From assembly GCF_024138395.1 (NCBI RefSeq), contig NZ_JAMYDU010000001.1, positions 620,001-684,000 on the forward strand: a stretch of DNA of 64,000 nucleotides, given 5' to 3'. This document shows, one piece after another, positions 1-10,112 of this stretch. A program made the position numbers and the translations under genes. The notes under the pieces are model-generated. The model saw only the letters and a program-made list of their open reading frames with translations. It was not told the origin of the DNA and made no database searches. Source of the stretch: Pseudomonas mandelii. GTDB lineage: Bacteria > Pseudomonadota > Gammaproteobacteria > Pseudomonadales > Pseudomonadaceae. Position 1 is the first letter of the stretch. Each line of letters opens with the position of its first letter.

Positions 1-2056
1 GGTCGCTGTCGCGCCCGTCGGTCATGGTTTGCAGCGAGTAGGCACGGCTCAGGCGTGCACCGCCATCGCGGGTCAGTGGCGCCCAGACGATGTTGGCCCG
101 ACGCATGGTGGAGGTACTCATCAACTCATCGAACGGGATGGAAACATAGATCCCTTTGTCGAAGCTGCCCTCGCCAAACTCCTCCTTCGACGCGCTGGTC
201 AGGGTGACCCAGGCGCCAAACTTCACGCCGTTCTTGAACACCCGCGACAAATCGACGGTGGTGCCCCAGTCCCGCGCCAGATAACGCCCGACACTGACCG
301 CTGCAAGCATGTCATTGGGTAGCTCAGTATAGCTGGTGACATGGCCCGTCACGGTCTGGTAATCACGCAGGCCGAAGCCCTGATCATAGTTCCGCTGACG
401 CACGAAGTTCAGGTCTGCGCCCACCGACCAGCGTTTCCCCGTGGGTCGATACAGCACTTCGCTGCCGACCCCGGCAAACATGGATTCCAGATAGCCGCCG
501 TAGACCATGCCGTACAAATCCCGATCCAGCTGCGCCGCGTGGTTGAACTGGAACGTTGGCATCATCACATCGGAGGTGGTCATGTATTGGCGCAGATCAG
601 TGCGCACGCGCGGCAGCCCGCTCGGCGCATCGTAGGTGAACTTGTCATAGTTGTTCAGCAGATTGGCGCTGAGCAAGCCGCTCCACCAGGTATTACGGGT
701 GAAACGGTACTCTGCATCGGCATCGGCGGTGAACTGATAGATCAGTCCGTCGGGGCCGCCGATGTTCTGTTTGTAGCCCAGGCCCAAGCCGTAACTGAAT
801 GGTTCCAACGCCTGGGTGTAGAGCGTGGTTTCCCGGTGCGCAGTCGCCGGATTAACTTCGGTGGTACGGTGCAGATCCTTCAGCGGCTGGTCATTGTTCA
901 CGACCGCGCGGAACGTTTCGCGCGGCACGCTGGTTTCCTCGATGGACATGTCATAACGCTGGTTCACCAGAGTGAACCAATCGATGTCTTGATTGACGCT
1001 GTTATCGAGAATCCGGCTGGCTCGCCCGACGGCTTTGGACGGATAGAAATAGCGAGACTGTTCGCCATACACCATCAGCTCGGAGCCACGTTGGGTGATG
1101 CGTTTCACCTTGTAGCCGGCATTTTGCTGCAGCCGGTTAGAGACATCGGCCCAGTTGACCTGGTCAACCGGCGTCGACGGCGCCTGCACCGGCAACGGCT
1201 CCGCGGGAGGGTCATATGTCTTGACCGGCGCCTTGCGGCTGACAAAGTTGGTGTGCAGGGTGATGCCGAACATCGCCGTATTGCCACGCTCCCAGGCAGC
1301 GCTCAGATCGACACTGTCCGCGAGCTTGTAAACCACGCCGATGTTGATCGGCAGGTCTTGCTTGATCGAGTTGTCCAGTGGCTCGTTCTTGTAATCGTTG
1401 CCTTCGTATTCGATCTTCAGGCTTAGCGGTGCCCATGGCGTTTGGTAGGCAACCCCGCCAAACAACGAAGGGTGACCTCTGAAATACGCGTTGGTGTTCA
1501 CGTCCCCTGCCCTGGCGATAGCCGCCGTGCTTTCTGGCCGGTCGTTGAACTTGCTGCCGAAGACGGCGAGCGGGTTACTGAAATCCCCGCGATTACCCAG
1601 GTAGCCCCACGCAATACCGAGGCTGAAATCCAGGTCGCCATAACGCTTGTTCGCGACGAAATACTCGCTGGAAAACAACCCGGTACCGCCGATATCCCGG
1701 GCACCGACGGCGACCTGTGGCGCCCAGTGACTTTCTTCCCAAAGACGCACCTTGACGTCGATGGCCTTGTCTTTGAAGCTCTGGTCACCGCTCAATTCTT
1801 CAGTGCCGTACTTGCGGTTGGTGATCGCCGTGTAACGAAACGAGCCCTCCAGCCAATCGAACGGCTGCAGGGAAAAACCATAGCGGGTGTAGGGGTCGGT
1901 ACGGCTGGCAGTGGCACTCAACTCCCCTGCGGGAGCCATGCGCGCGGTGGGCGTTTGTAACAGACCGACGCCACCAAAATCATTCTGGGTGTAGCGTGGT
2001 TCACCATGAACCAATCCACAGGGCAGGAGCAATACAACAGCAAAACGCAACTTCAA
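1..2056 (-). CDS. YjbH/GfcD-like outer-membrane exopolysaccharide protein (C-terminus beyond window)
   Basis: Translating the minus strand gives about 685 residues with no stop before the left edge, so the C-terminus is missing. No ATG fits the start. A TTG at 2056-2054 overlaps the TGA of the preceding gfcC-like gene (TTGA), and it gives a signal peptide, LKLRFAVVLLLPCGLVHG, followed by mature residues EPRYTQNDFGGVGLLQTP. That opening, and the repeated amphipathic, aromatic-rich beta segments (for example YRPTGKRWSVGADLNFVRQ), are what the YjbH family shows; these are large outer-membrane beta-barrel proteins of yjbEFGH and gfc (group 4 capsule) operons. It is the last visible gene of a five-gene operon with gfcC-, gfcB-, wza- and gfcA-like genes, which points to a role in polymer passage or secretion at the outer membrane. 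The TTG start is inferred from translational coupling. The family call is fairly secure; the exact function is not established in the family. Confidence 0.85.
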   Translation of the reverse strand, partial: MKLRFAVVLLLPCGLVHGEPRYTQNDFGGVGLLQTPTARMAPAGELSATASRTDPYTRYGFSLQPFDWLEGSFRYTAITNRKYGTEELSGDQSFKDKAIDVKVRLWEESHWAPQVAVGARDIGGTGLFSSEYFVANKRYGDLDFSLGIAWGYLGNRGDFSNPLAVFGSKFNDRPESTAAIARAGDVNTNAYFRGHPSLFGGVAYQTPWAPLSLKIEYEGNDYKNEPLDNSIKQDLPINIGVVYKLADSVDLSAAWERGNTAMFGITLHTNFVSRKAPVKTYDPPAEPLPVQAPSTPVDQVNWADVSNRLQQNAGYKVKRITQRGSELMVYGEQSRYFYPSKAVGRASRILDNSVNQDIDWFTLVNQRYDMSIEETSVPRETFRAVVNNDQPLKDLHRTTEVNPATAHRETTLYTQALEPFSYGLGLGYKQNIGGPDGLIYQFTADADAEYRFTRNTWWSGLLSANLLNNYDKFTYDAPSGLPRVRTDLRQYMTTSDVMMPTFQFNHAAQLDRDLYGMVYGGYLESMFAGVGSEVLYRPTGKRWSVGADLNFVRQRNYDQGFGLRDYQTVTGHVTSYTELPNDMLAAVSVGRYLARDWGTTVDLSRVFKNGVKFGAWVTLTSASKEEFGEGSFDKGIYVSIPFDELMSTSTMRRANIVWAPLTRDGGARLSRAYSLQTMTDGRDSD

Positions 2057-2820
2057 GGGGCCACCTCGGCCAGCGGTTGAGTGGCGAGAAACTCAGCCAG
2101 TTGTTGATTGAGTTCAGGCGTCGGTAGCTCCAGGTCATCGTTGCGGATCGGCACCAGAATCCTGCTGCCAGGAGCAGCCACTACGCCCTCCTCACGATTC
2201 CATGCCGCCACGCCCACGCGCCGAATCTTGCCGTCGGGCTGGATCAGCCACAGATAATCGCGCTCGGCGTCGTCGAGGATGGTGCATTGCCGGGCATAGG
2301 CACGGACTTCCTGCAGGGCGCGATAAGGCACATGACACGGCTGCGCGACGGCTCCGAGGATTTCCACGGTAGACGGCCGCGCGGGATAAACAAGACGGTC
2401 ACCATCATCGAGCAAAGCGTTGCGGGCGAACCCCACTTCCACCGCGATCGGGTCGAGTACTGCAATCTGGCGCCCGGTGACGGGCAGCCGCTCGACCTGC
2501 TCATACAGGCTCGCACTCAAGGCTGCTCGCGTGCTCTTGCCATCCAGCAAGGCCCCCCGTTGCAGCAGTTTCAGATCGAACAGGACGCCTGCCTTCAAAC
2601 GCGCTTGCTGATCCTCCAATGAGCGATGCAACCACGCAGCGCCCAGCCAATAACTTTCGGCGTTGGGTTGGGCGTCGCGAATCACGTCCAGCAAGCGTGC
2701 ACTGGGTTTTACCTCGAAATGGCCGGGGCTGCGCACATCACCACTAACCGTGACGGCCGCCTGGCCCACGCCCGGCCCCATCAACAGCAGACCAAGCCAT
2801 AAAAGGTTTGAACACTTCAC
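2053..2820 (-). CDS. GfcC/YjbG-like capsule biosynthesis protein
   Basis: This is a 255-residue periplasmic protein with a clear signal peptide (about residues 1-21, ending GVGQAA). The mature region opens with VTVSGDVRSPGHFEV, typical of SLBB-like beta-grasp domains, and a second such stretch (STVEILGAVAQPCHVPY) lies near residue 150, the layout of GfcC, which has two such domains and a C-terminal amphipathic helix. GfcC proteins are thought to work with the outer-membrane exporter of group 4 capsules. The start overlaps the gfcB-like stop by four bases and the stop overlaps the TTG of the YjbH-like gene, so these genes are probably translationally coupled. Family assignment is good; the biochemical role is not known for the family. 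Confidence 0.85.
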   Translation of the reverse strand: MKCSNLLWLGLLLMGPGVGQAAVTVSGDVRSPGHFEVKPSARLLDVIRDAQPNAESYWLGAAWLHRSLEDQQARLKAGVLFDLKLLQRGALLDGKSTRAALSASLYEQVERLPVTGRQIAVLDPIAVEVGFARNALLDDGDRLVYPARPSTVEILGAVAQPCHVPYRALQEVRAYARQCTILDDAERDYLWLIQPDGKIRRVGVAAWNREEGVVAAPGSRILVPIRNDDLELPTPELNQQLAEFLATQPLAEVAP

Positions 2821-3476
2821 CGGGCAGCCCCCCGATCCGGGCGCAACTGCACGATTTTCAGGAACAGCTGCGGCGTCAGGTGCTGCTCGCTGCGCAGGAT
2901 GAAACCGTCCTGGGGGTCGACCCAGTAGCGGTTGGTGGCGCGGAAATTCAGGGTGGGTGCATCCACCTGCTCGTCGATGCGCAGCAAGGCGTAATCCTTG
3001 TCCAGAATGCGGATGGTCTCAATGTCGTGGGTGCTGAAACGGCTGTTGACCGCAATGCCGATACGGTTGCCGTCATAGATGTCGATCCAGCGTGTGCTGG
3101 CATAGCCGTTGGGTAAATGTTGAAGGCCGCGTTTGAACGGCGACTCATCATCGAAACGAGTACCGTCCAGAGAAACGCCCAGCCCGACGGTGCGTACCAC
3201 CAGACCGTCGCGCATCATCAGCACTTGCTTGCCGGAAGCGACCCAGAACTGCAGGTCACCGCGCCGACGAGCCATGGCCATCACACCCTCGCTGGAGGTA
3301 GTGGTGACCAGGATCTGCGGATACGGCACAGCGTCGACCTGAGCACGGGTCACTTTGATGGAAGCTGGCCCTGCGACCGAGGTTTCAAGGGTGTCCCAGG
3401 AGGCCCTCATCAACGGGTTACACCCGCACAGCAAGAGCGCCATCGTCAGACAGGCACAGGTAGGCAAAATTTTCAC
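2817..3476 (-). CDS. GfcB/YjbF-like lipoprotein
   Basis: The product has 219 residues. The N-terminus carries a lipoprotein signal with lipobox LLCGC, so Cys19 should be lipidated and the protein anchored, probably in the outer membrane. The rest is beta-rich with the motifs WVASGKQVLMMRDGLVVRT and RYWVDPQDGFILRSEQ, recognisable as the YjbF/GfcB family found in group 4 capsule and yjb exopolysaccharide operons. It lies 14 bases downstream of the wza-like gene and overlaps the gfcC-like gene by four bases. Role by family: accessory factor in polymer export, mechanism unknown. Confidence 0.85.
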   Translation of the reverse strand: MKILPTCACLTMALLLCGCNPLMRASWDTLETSVAGPASIKVTRAQVDAVPYPQILVTTTSSEGVMAMARRRGDLQFWVASGKQVLMMRDGLVVRTVGLGVSLDGTRFDDESPFKRGLQHLPNGYASTRWIDIYDGNRIGIAVNSRFSTHDIETIRILDKDYALLRIDEQVDAPTLNFRATNRYWVDPQDGFILRSEQHLTPQLFLKIVQLRPDRGAAR

Positions 3477-3490
3477 GGAGGGATAGAGCC

Positions 3491-4603
3491 TTATCTACTG
3501 TTGGCTTCGCTGAGATCGTTAACTGAGCTGGCACCGGTCCCCAGGACACTGGCGGTAGGCAGAAGCTGGGTGATCAGACGGTTCCAGCGCGTCACGCCGG
3601 CCGGGCCGACATAGACGATGTCTTGCGGTTGCAAGTCGAAACGGGTGGCCAGCACCAGGGCCGAAGGGGATTCTGCATCGAGCTGGTAGACCTTGGCCGG
3701 CTCGGTTTCCAGCTTGTCCGCGCCGCGAATCACGTACACCGCGTTGCCATTGGAGGTGGTCTGGTTCAAGCCACCCACAGTGCCCAAGGCATCGGTGAGG
3801 TTCATCGATTTGCTCTTGAAGCTCAGCGCACGGGGTTGGTTGACCTCACCCATGACGTAGATCCGCTTCAGGTCGTTGTAGGGCAGGTAAAGTCGGTCGC
3901 CGCCCTTGAGGTAGACGCCCTGCAACTGCGAGTCCTGTCGATTGAGGGTGTCCAGATCCAGCTTGTACTCGCGCCCGTCCCGGGTCAGGGTCAGGCCTGA
4001 CAGGTCTGCATTCGACGGATCCACACCAGCTGCGCCAATAGCCTCCACCACACTCAACGGGGTGGTGGTGATCGACTGTTGGCCGGCTCTTGTCACCGCA
4101 CCGGAAACCACCACGGTCTGGCTGGCGAAGCGCAATACGCTGACGTCGACTTGTGGGCTTTCGACAAATTGCGATAAACGCTCGGCGATAAAGGCTCGCA
4201 ACTCTTCGATGGTTTTACCGGCGGCCGGAATATTACCGATATAGGGATAAAACAGCGTGCCGTCAGGGCGAACGAGACGGCCGTTGGCATCGATTTGCTG
4301 TTGCGGCCCGGAAGGCGCCGTCAACTCGGGATGATCCCAGACTGTGATAAACAACAGGTCATTGGCGCCCACGCGATAACCACCCGGAACATAGGACAAC
4401 AACGCCGAGGGGACCGATTCGCGAACTTGTGTGGCGGCATCCATGGCAATCAATTTAGGGGTGATCGGAATAAGTTCCACCCGGCTACTCTCCGGAGAGC
4501 CGTCACTGACCATTTGACTGGTGTCCATGTGTTGACCAGGCGAAAACATACAGCCGTGCAAGCTGATACTTGCCAGCATAACAACAGATAATCTACGGAT
4601 CAT
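3491..4603 (-). CDS. Wza/GfcE-like polysaccharide export lipoprotein (OPX family)
   Basis: The 370-residue protein has a lipoprotein signal with lipobox SLHGC (Cys18). A poly_export (PES) domain follows, with the hallmark YRVGANDLLFITVWDHPEL near residue 77 and RLVRPDGTLFYPYIGNIPAAG. Two SLBB domains come next (VVVSGAVTRAGQQSI and IYVMGEVNQPRALSF), and the C-terminus has an amphipathic helix-like stretch around WNRLITQLLPTASVL. This is the architecture of Wza, the octameric outer-membrane channel for capsule and exopolysaccharide. The start lies 29 bases past a hairpin terminator that separates it from the gfcA-like gene, so its expression may need read-through or antitermination. It presumably works with Wzc (15094-17322). 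Confidence 0.93.
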   Translation of the reverse strand: MIRRLSVVMLASISLHGCMFSPGQHMDTSQMVSDGSPESSRVELIPITPKLIAMDAATQVRESVPSALLSYVPGGYRVGANDLLFITVWDHPELTAPSGPQQQIDANGRLVRPDGTLFYPYIGNIPAAGKTIEELRAFIAERLSQFVESPQVDVSVLRFASQTVVVSGAVTRAGQQSITTTPLSVVEAIGAAGVDPSNADLSGLTLTRDGREYKLDLDTLNRQDSQLQGVYLKGGDRLYLPYNDLKRIYVMGEVNQPRALSFKSKSMNLTDALGTVGGLNQTTSNGNAVYVIRGADKLETEPAKVYQLDAESPSALVLATRFDLQPQDIVYVGPAGVTRWNRLITQLLPTASVLGTGASSVNDLSEANSR

Positions 4604-4631
4604 AATGGCACTACGCTAGTCGAGGGCGAAT

Positions 4632-4671
4632 CTAAAAAACAAGATCACCCAGAAAGCTCTGAGTGATCTTG
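4632..4671 (-). terminator. Rho-independent terminator/attenuator between gfcA-like and wza-like genes
   Basis: A long inverted repeat spans 4640-4671: arms CAAGATCAC and GTGATCTTG with an inner CAGA/TCTG extension, one C/A mismatch and a loop of four bases. On the minus strand it is followed at once by a run of six T (plus-strand AAAAAA at 4634-4639). It lies inside the presumed gfcABCDE-like operon, 22 bases after the small first gene and 29 bases before the Wza-like ATG, so it may act as a partial terminator that sets the ratio of the small protein to the exporter proteins. Confidence 0.8.
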
Positions 4672-4692
4672 AACAACACACTTCACGGGGTA

Positions 4693-4947
4693 TTAGTTGG
4701 TACCAGTCGTACCACCCGTTCCGGTGGTACCGCCCGTTCCAGAAGTACCGCCATTGGAACTGCCACCCGAGTTTGAAGCGGCTACTGCAGCGCCAGCGAT
4801 CGCGGCGCCCACCACTACGGTTTCGGCGACCGTCACTCCCCCCACCAACGGGGTACTCAAGCTCAGTGGTTCGGTCAACGTTTCTTCCACCGCCAACACT
4901 GCAGTGCTCATGACAGCCAGCAAGCCGGCCGTAAGTAGTTTCTTCAT
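4693..4947 (-). CDS. Small GfcA/YjbE-like secreted Gly/Thr-rich protein
   Basis: An 84-residue protein with a signal peptide (MKKLLTAGLLAVMSTAVLA), a middle Ala/Val-rich segment that could be membrane-associated (VVVGAAIAGAAVAA), and a low-complexity tail of Ser, Gly and Thr ending in TGTGGTTGTN. This composition matches the Thr-rich first protein of gfc and yjb operons (GfcA/YjbE), whose function is unknown. The ribosome binding site GGAG lies 7 bases before the ATG. It heads the export operon and is cut off from the rest by the hairpin at 4632-4671. Assignment rests on composition and position rather than on conserved residues. Confidence 0.75.
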   Translation of the reverse strand: MKKLLTAGLLAVMSTAVLAVEETLTEPLSLSTPLVGGVTVAETVVVGAAIAGAAVAASNSGGSSNGGTSGTGGTTGTGGTTGTN

Positions 4948-5370
4948 ATCAGACTCCTTCTCGACATCAACTCTCTATAAGATTTGATACTAAGGGACCA
5001 GGAATGGAACAGCAGAACGAATGAAACTGACCGATCGAACCAGTCAATTCATGCGCATTGCCTCCTTTGGAGCATGTCATTTATAGGTGTTGCACGCCAT
5101 ATACCGAACCTCACCACATCATTGGCAGAAGGGCAGAATCAGAAAAGACCTATTGGCGAACACTGGTGATTTCAAAGATGTTCAGCACACAACCAAGCAT
5201 TTTCAATACATTTTTATGGGTATGAGTCACTTGCCTTTAGGCTCTATTGTTATTATTAGTCAGGATTTTACCGACTTCTGATTCTGCAAGGTCCTATTGT
5301 GTTGGACATCGAAGGCCAAATAACATCAGGTCATAAATAGTTAATATAACTATAGACCGTTATTCATTCG
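4948..5370. other. AT-rich intergenic region between rfbC and the gfcA-like gene
   Basis: This 423-base stretch holds no convincing gene. It should carry the promoter for the gfcA-like operon (minus strand), since the upstream rfb operon ends at its right side, but no clear -35/-10 pair stands out. A perfect AT-rich palindrome (arms ATAGTTA and TAACTAT) lies at 5337-5353 just after the rfbC stop. It is too weak for a classic terminator but could bind a regulator. Confidence 0.6.
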
Positions 5371-5906
5371 TCATTCGCCATTCAACACCGCACGCAAGCG
5401 CGGGTTGCGCAAGTCTTTTTCCGAGAGTTGAGGCGATTCCAACGGCCAGGCAATGTCCAGCTCCGGATCATTCCAAAGCAAACCACCCTCGTCCTCGGGG
5501 TAATAAAAATCGGTGCATTTGTATTGAAAATCGGCGGTATCACTGAGCACACAGAAGCCGTGGGCATAACCCGGCGGTACCCATAGCTGAAGATGGTTGT
5601 CGGCGGTCAACTTGACGCCTACATGTTCACCACAGGTGGGGGACTCAGGATTAATGTCCACAACCACGTCGTACACTGCACCTTGGGTGACCCGCACCAA
5701 CTTGCCCTGCGGCTGGGTCCGCTGGAAGTGCAAACCACGCAACACGCCATACTGCGAGCGCGAGTGATTGTCCTGGACGAAAGGCAATTCGATGCCGGCG
5801 TCGCGATAACGCTCCTGGTGATAACTCTCGAGAAAGAACCCGCGGGCATCGCCGAAGATTTTAGGCTCGATGATCAGTACACCAGGCAACCGGGTATTGA
5901 TGACAT

Positions 5907-5910
<4 letters not shown>
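5371..5910 (-). CDS. rfbC: dTDP-4-dehydrorhamnose 3,5-epimerase RfbC (RmlC)
   Basis: The 179-residue cupin enzyme converts dTDP-4-dehydro-6-deoxyglucose to dTDP-4-dehydro-L-rhamnose. The family motifs are all present: [17 protein letters not shown], the [12 protein letters not shown] block with the catalytic His near residue 62, [18 protein letters not shown], and [15 protein letters not shown]. The [10 protein letters not shown] segment holds the conserved catalytic Tyr. Length is typical. The ATG overlaps the rfbA stop by four bases, and it is the last gene of the minus-strand operon. The next enzyme, RfbD, is absent from the window. Confidence 0.96.
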
Positions 5911-6785
<875 letters not shown>

Positions 6786-6828
6786 ATGGGGATTCCCTTC
6801 GAGTTAATAGAGGCAGGGTTTGAATGTT

Positions 6829-7899
6829 TCAGCCGACGTGGCCAAGACGCTCGGGCCGGTACTGACCATTAAGGACCCGCTGCCACCACCCTTGATGATC
6901 CAGATACCACTGAACCGTTTTGCGTATACCGCTCTCAAAGGTTTCCTGTGGTCGCCAACCGAGTTCACGCTCGATCTTGCCCGCATCGATGGCGTAACGA
7001 AGATCATGCCCCGGCCGATCCTTGACGAACGTAATCAGCTCGCGATAACACCCGACGCCGGCTGGCTTGTTGGGCGCCAACTCTTCGAGCAGATCACACA
7101 AGGTTTCCACGACCTCGAGATTGGTTTTCTCGTTATGGCCGCCGATGTTATAGGTCTCGCCGACCTTGCCCCGACTTACGACCTCGCATAGGGCGCGGGC
7201 GTGATCTTCTACAAACAACCAGTCGCGAATCTGCAAACCATCGCCATAGACCGGCAGAGGTCGCCCGTGGATAGCATTCAGAATGACGTGGGGAATCAAC
7301 TTCTCGGGGAAGTGATAAGGGCCGTAATTATTCGAGCAATTGGTCACCAGCACCGGTAGGCCATAAGTACGTTGCCAGGCTCGAACCAGGTGATCCGAAC
7401 TGGCTTTGGACGCCGAATAGGGCGAGCTTGGCGCATAAGGCGTGGTTTCACTGAACAGGCTATCGGGCCCTTCCAGGTCTCCATACACCTCATCGGTGGA
7501 AATATGGTGAAAGCGAAACGCCCACTTCCCTTCTGCCGACAGTCCATTCCAATAACGCCGGGCCGCCTCGAGCAAGGTATAGGTCCCGACAATATTGGTC
7601 TGGATAAAGTCTGCAGGGCCGTCGATAGAACGATCGACATGCGACTCGGCGGCCAAGTGCATCACCGCATCCGGTTGAAATTTCGCGAATACTTGATCCA
7701 GCGCCTGGGCGTCACAGATGTCTACGTTAAAAAAGTGATAGCGCGGTAACTCGGCGACACTGGCCAAAGATTCCAGATTGCCGGCGTACGTTAACTTATC
7801 GAGGTTCGCGACTTCATATCGAGTATTTTCAATCAGGTGCCTGACAACGGCAGAACCAATAAAGCCGGCTCCACCGGTCAGCAGAATACGCTTCGTCAT
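6829..7899 (-). CDS. rfbB: dTDP-glucose 4,6-dehydratase RfbB (RmlB)
   Basis: A short-chain dehydrogenase of 356 residues that makes dTDP-4-dehydro-6-deoxyglucose. The Rossmann motif [17 protein letters not shown] is at the N-terminus, the [13 protein letters not shown] block carries the catalytic Thr-Asp-Glu, and [15 protein letters not shown] gives the Tyr-x3-Lys pair. Three consecutive ATG codons are possible (7905, 7902, 7899). The last is preferred because AAGGAG lies six bases before it, and it gives the usual [10 protein letters not shown] start; a longer in-frame start at 7932 lacks such a site. It begins right after the stop of the glycosyltransferase gene at 7902. Confidence 0.95.
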   Translation of the reverse strand: MTKRILLTGGAGFIGSAVVRHLIENTRYEVANLDKLTYAGNLESLASVAELPRYHFFNVDICDAQALDQVFAKFQPDAVMHLAAESHVDRSIDGPADFIQTNIVGTYTLLEAARRYWNGLSAEGKWAFRFHHISTDEVYGDLEGPDSLFSETTPYAPSSPYSASKASSDHLVRAWQRTYGLPVLVTNCSNNYGPYHFPEKLIPHVILNAIHGRPLPVYGDGLQIRDWLFVEDHARALCEVVSRGKVGETYNIGGHNEKTNLEVVETLCDLLEELAPNKPAGVGCYRELITFVKDRPGHDLRYAIDAGKIERELGWRPQETFESGIRKTVQWYLDHQGWWQRVLNGQYRPERLGHVG

Positions 7900-7901
7900 C
7901 A

Positions 7902-9026
7902 TCATCTCCTTACCGACTGATGGGGATACCATTTAGCCAACAATTCTTCGTACTGAAGCAGGATCTGATTCCACGTAAAACGTTGATGAAAGCGTGTACG
8001 ACTATCCGCCTCCATCTGCTGCTGCGTTGAATCATCCGCCAATAATTGAGCAAACAAGGCACTACAAGAGGCTTCATCCTTGAAATACGCGGCGCCACTT
8101 TCCGTTACCCAACGATTGAATGGGTTGTCGTGGGCAATGACCGCGCAACCCGCGCCGAGCGCCTCGACCAATGATGGATTGGTTCCACCGACACGATGCC
8201 CATGCAGGTAAAACCGGCAGTAAAAGCGCAGCGCCTGCACGACGGAACTCTCATAGATCGCTCCGGGAAAGATGACCTCGGCACTGGCCGCGTCCATGAC
8301 CTGTTTATGGTACGGATTATTATTCGGTTGAAAGTTACCCAGAACGACAAGTGTGTGATTGCGCAGTGTGGAACTGAACGCGCGAACCATTTCCAGAAAC
8401 GAGTTTTCGGGTTCGGGGCGGGCAATGATTACCGAAAACTGACCCGGTTCCAGGGCATAAGTAGCCAGCAACGTCGGATCAGCGCCGGTAACCTCATCCC
8501 CACCATAAGGAATCATAGTGATCCTGGTTGCGCTGACTCGTGTCGCAAGGTGCTCTTTGATCTTGGGGTGATCGGCGACCAGGTGATTGCCCATCCAGCA
8601 ACCAGCCCGCTCATTGAGCCAGAACCAGGTCTTGGCAATGGCTCCCCATTTGTCACGCCGCCACTCAATACCGTCCATGTTAATGATGTTGGTCTGACCT
8701 TTGAGCCTTTGCAGCAAACTGAACACGGCGGTGTTGTAACCCAGGGTCAGAAACAACCCCTGTTGCGATGCCGCATGACGCGTGGCTTTCCAGTCAAAAA
8801 CGACTGTCCCCAGCGCACCTGCCTGGGTCACAGGGATATGGATCCTGTTGACATCGTTCCAGGTGCTATAAGTAACTTCTCCGCGTCCTTCCTCTTGGCA
8901 GTAAACATACACTTGCCAACCGTGCGCCGTTAGATAAAGCGATAGCTTTTCCGCGAAGGTTTCAAAACCACCGTGTTCAGCCGGGACACCTCTTATGCCA
9001 AGGATATAAAGTTTTTTAGGTGTCAT
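7902..9026 (-). CDS. DUF1972-type glycosyltransferase, probable rhamnosyltransferase
   Basis: The predicted protein has 374 residues. The N-terminal [20 protein letters not shown] is the hallmark of the DUF1972 group of GT4-fold glycosyltransferases, many of which are linked to deoxyhexose transfer in capsule loci. The second half has the sugar-nucleotide region ([36 protein letters not shown]). The ATG at 9026 overlaps the preceding glycosyltransferase gene by 11 bases; a longer in-frame start at 9104 would lie wholly inside that gene and is rejected. The adjacent rfbBAC genes suggest that a rhamnose-type sugar may be the donor, but specificity cannot be read from the sequence. Confidence 0.88.
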   Translation of the reverse strand: MTPKKLYILGIRGVPAEHGGFETFAEKLSLYLTAHGWQVYVYCQEEGRGEVTYSTWNDVNRIHIPVTQAGALGTVVFDWKATRHAASQQGLFLTLGYNTAVFSLLQRLKGQTNIINMDGIEWRRDKWGAIAKTWFWLNERAGCWMGNHLVADHPKIKEHLATRVSATRITMIPYGGDEVTGADPTLLATYALEPGQFSVIIARPEPENSFLEMVRAFSSTLRNHTLVVLGNFQPNNNPYHKQVMDAASAEVIFPGAIYESSVVQALRFYCRFYLHGHRVGGTNPSLVEALGAGCAVIAHDNPFNRWVTESGAAYFKDEASCSALFAQLLADDSTQQQMEADSRTRFHQRFTWNQILLQYEELLAKWYPHQSVRR

Positions 9027-10110
9027 GCTGCATCTCGTTGAATAATGTTGAGAACTTGCTTTCGAACACTTCCAGGCTGAAGTCTCGAGTACGGGACAAC
9101 GCATTATCAGACAGCGCCTTGTATTTTTTCGGATCCAGCGAGATCCTGTTCACTGTGCTGTAAAGTTCTTCTATGTCGTACGAAGAAATTAAATAACCTT
9201 CGATATCGCTACGTACCAATTCGGTTGGGCCTCCTACGGGAGGAACGATCACCGGCAAGCCATGGGACATCCCTTCGAGAATGGTCAAACCGAATGTTTC
9301 TATCCAGCCATCCGTTCGGGAAAGGTTCAGAAGCAAATCAGATCGCGAATAAAAGTCTGACAGGTCCGTTTGGCGAGGATAAATCGCCACATTGCCCGGG
9401 ATCTCGATACTGGAGAAAAAACTATCGATTTCACTCAGGCTGGCATTGAGTACCAGGGTGAAGCTCAGGTGTTTGTCATCCTTGCTGCGCTGCGCCAGCG
9501 CCAGGAATTCCATAACCCCCTTGTAGGCCTTCAACGAACAGATCATCAAAGAAGTGAAACCGGTCTCTTCCTTTACTCGATACTGCTTCTCGACCTCGGA
9601 ATCCAGCGCATTATGAATAATCACCTGGGGAAGTTTGGTAAAACCTTCCTCCTGCATCAGGTAATTTGAGACGAAGACCACCTTCGTACTGGTCTTCTCA
9701 ATGACCAGCCTGAGAAACCGCTTGAGAATATTGGGTTTTATCGATGTTTCATGCACATGATAATAAACCGGTATTCTTAACAGTTTGCCCGCCAGCGCCG
9801 CCCCAAAGGGCATCATGGTATTGACATAAAAGACCACATTCTGCCGTCTGTATTTCAGGCACTGAAGAAACAACAATGCTTGAGAGATCAGGTAGTAGCC
9901 AAGGGTCAGCAACTTATTCTCTGACCTTTTATAAAAAAGCCTGCTCTGCACATCGGCCACACCGGCCAAGAAGCCGTCGCCATGAGCACTGGTGATCACC
10001 TCGGTGGCTATATTGTTATTGGCCGCCGCCTTCACCACTTGAGACAAGACTTTTGGGCTACCACTTCTGTCGTTGAACAGGTGAATGAAAACCAGCTTCT
10101 TTGAGTTCAT
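9016..10110 (-). CDS. Glycosyltransferase family 4 protein
   Basis: The 364-residue cytoplasmic enzyme has a GT-B fold. The C-terminal part contains SDLLLNLSRTDGWIETFGLTILEGMSHGLPVIVPPVGGPTELV, including the EX7E-like donor-binding region of GT4 enzymes. A hydrophobic patch near residue 85 may touch the membrane. It follows the Wzy-like gene by two bases and overlaps the next glycosyltransferase, so it belongs to the repeat-unit assembly operon. Donor and acceptor are unknown. Codon and base use is AT-richer than in flanking housekeeping genes, as through the whole 9000-15000 block. Confidence 0.88.
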   Translation of the reverse strand: MNSKKLVFIHLFNDRSGSPKVLSQVVKAAANNNIATEVITSAHGDGFLAGVADVQSRLFYKRSENKLLTLGYYLISQALLFLQCLKYRRQNVVFYVNTMMPFGAALAGKLLRIPVYYHVHETSIKPNILKRFLRLVIEKTSTKVVFVSNYLMQEEGFTKLPQVIIHNALDSEVEKQYRVKEETGFTSLMICSLKAYKGVMEFLALAQRSKDDKHLSFTLVLNASLSEIDSFFSSIEIPGNVAIYPRQTDLSDFYSRSDLLLNLSRTDGWIETFGLTILEGMSHGLPVIVPPVGGPTELVRSDIEGYLISSYDIEELYSTVNRISLDPKKYKALSDNALSRTRDFSLEVFESKFSTLFNEMQHDT

Positions 10111-10112
10111 GC

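Noticed and set aside
341..1426. Long plus-strand open frame opposite the YjbH-like gene
   Set aside because: It lies antisense to a reading frame with a signal peptide and family motifs, and its own translation has no recognisable domain; it reflects high-GC codon bias.
3549..3556. Second GGCGGTAG on the plus strand inside the Wza-like gene (also near 59446 in the DUF1329 gene)
   Set aside because: Both lie inside coding sequence in antisense orientation and do not match the full ops pattern.
4978..5020. Possible sigma-54 promoter before the gfcA-like gene
   Set aside because: TGGTCCC is present but the GC dinucleotide at the -12 position is missing at the right spacing.
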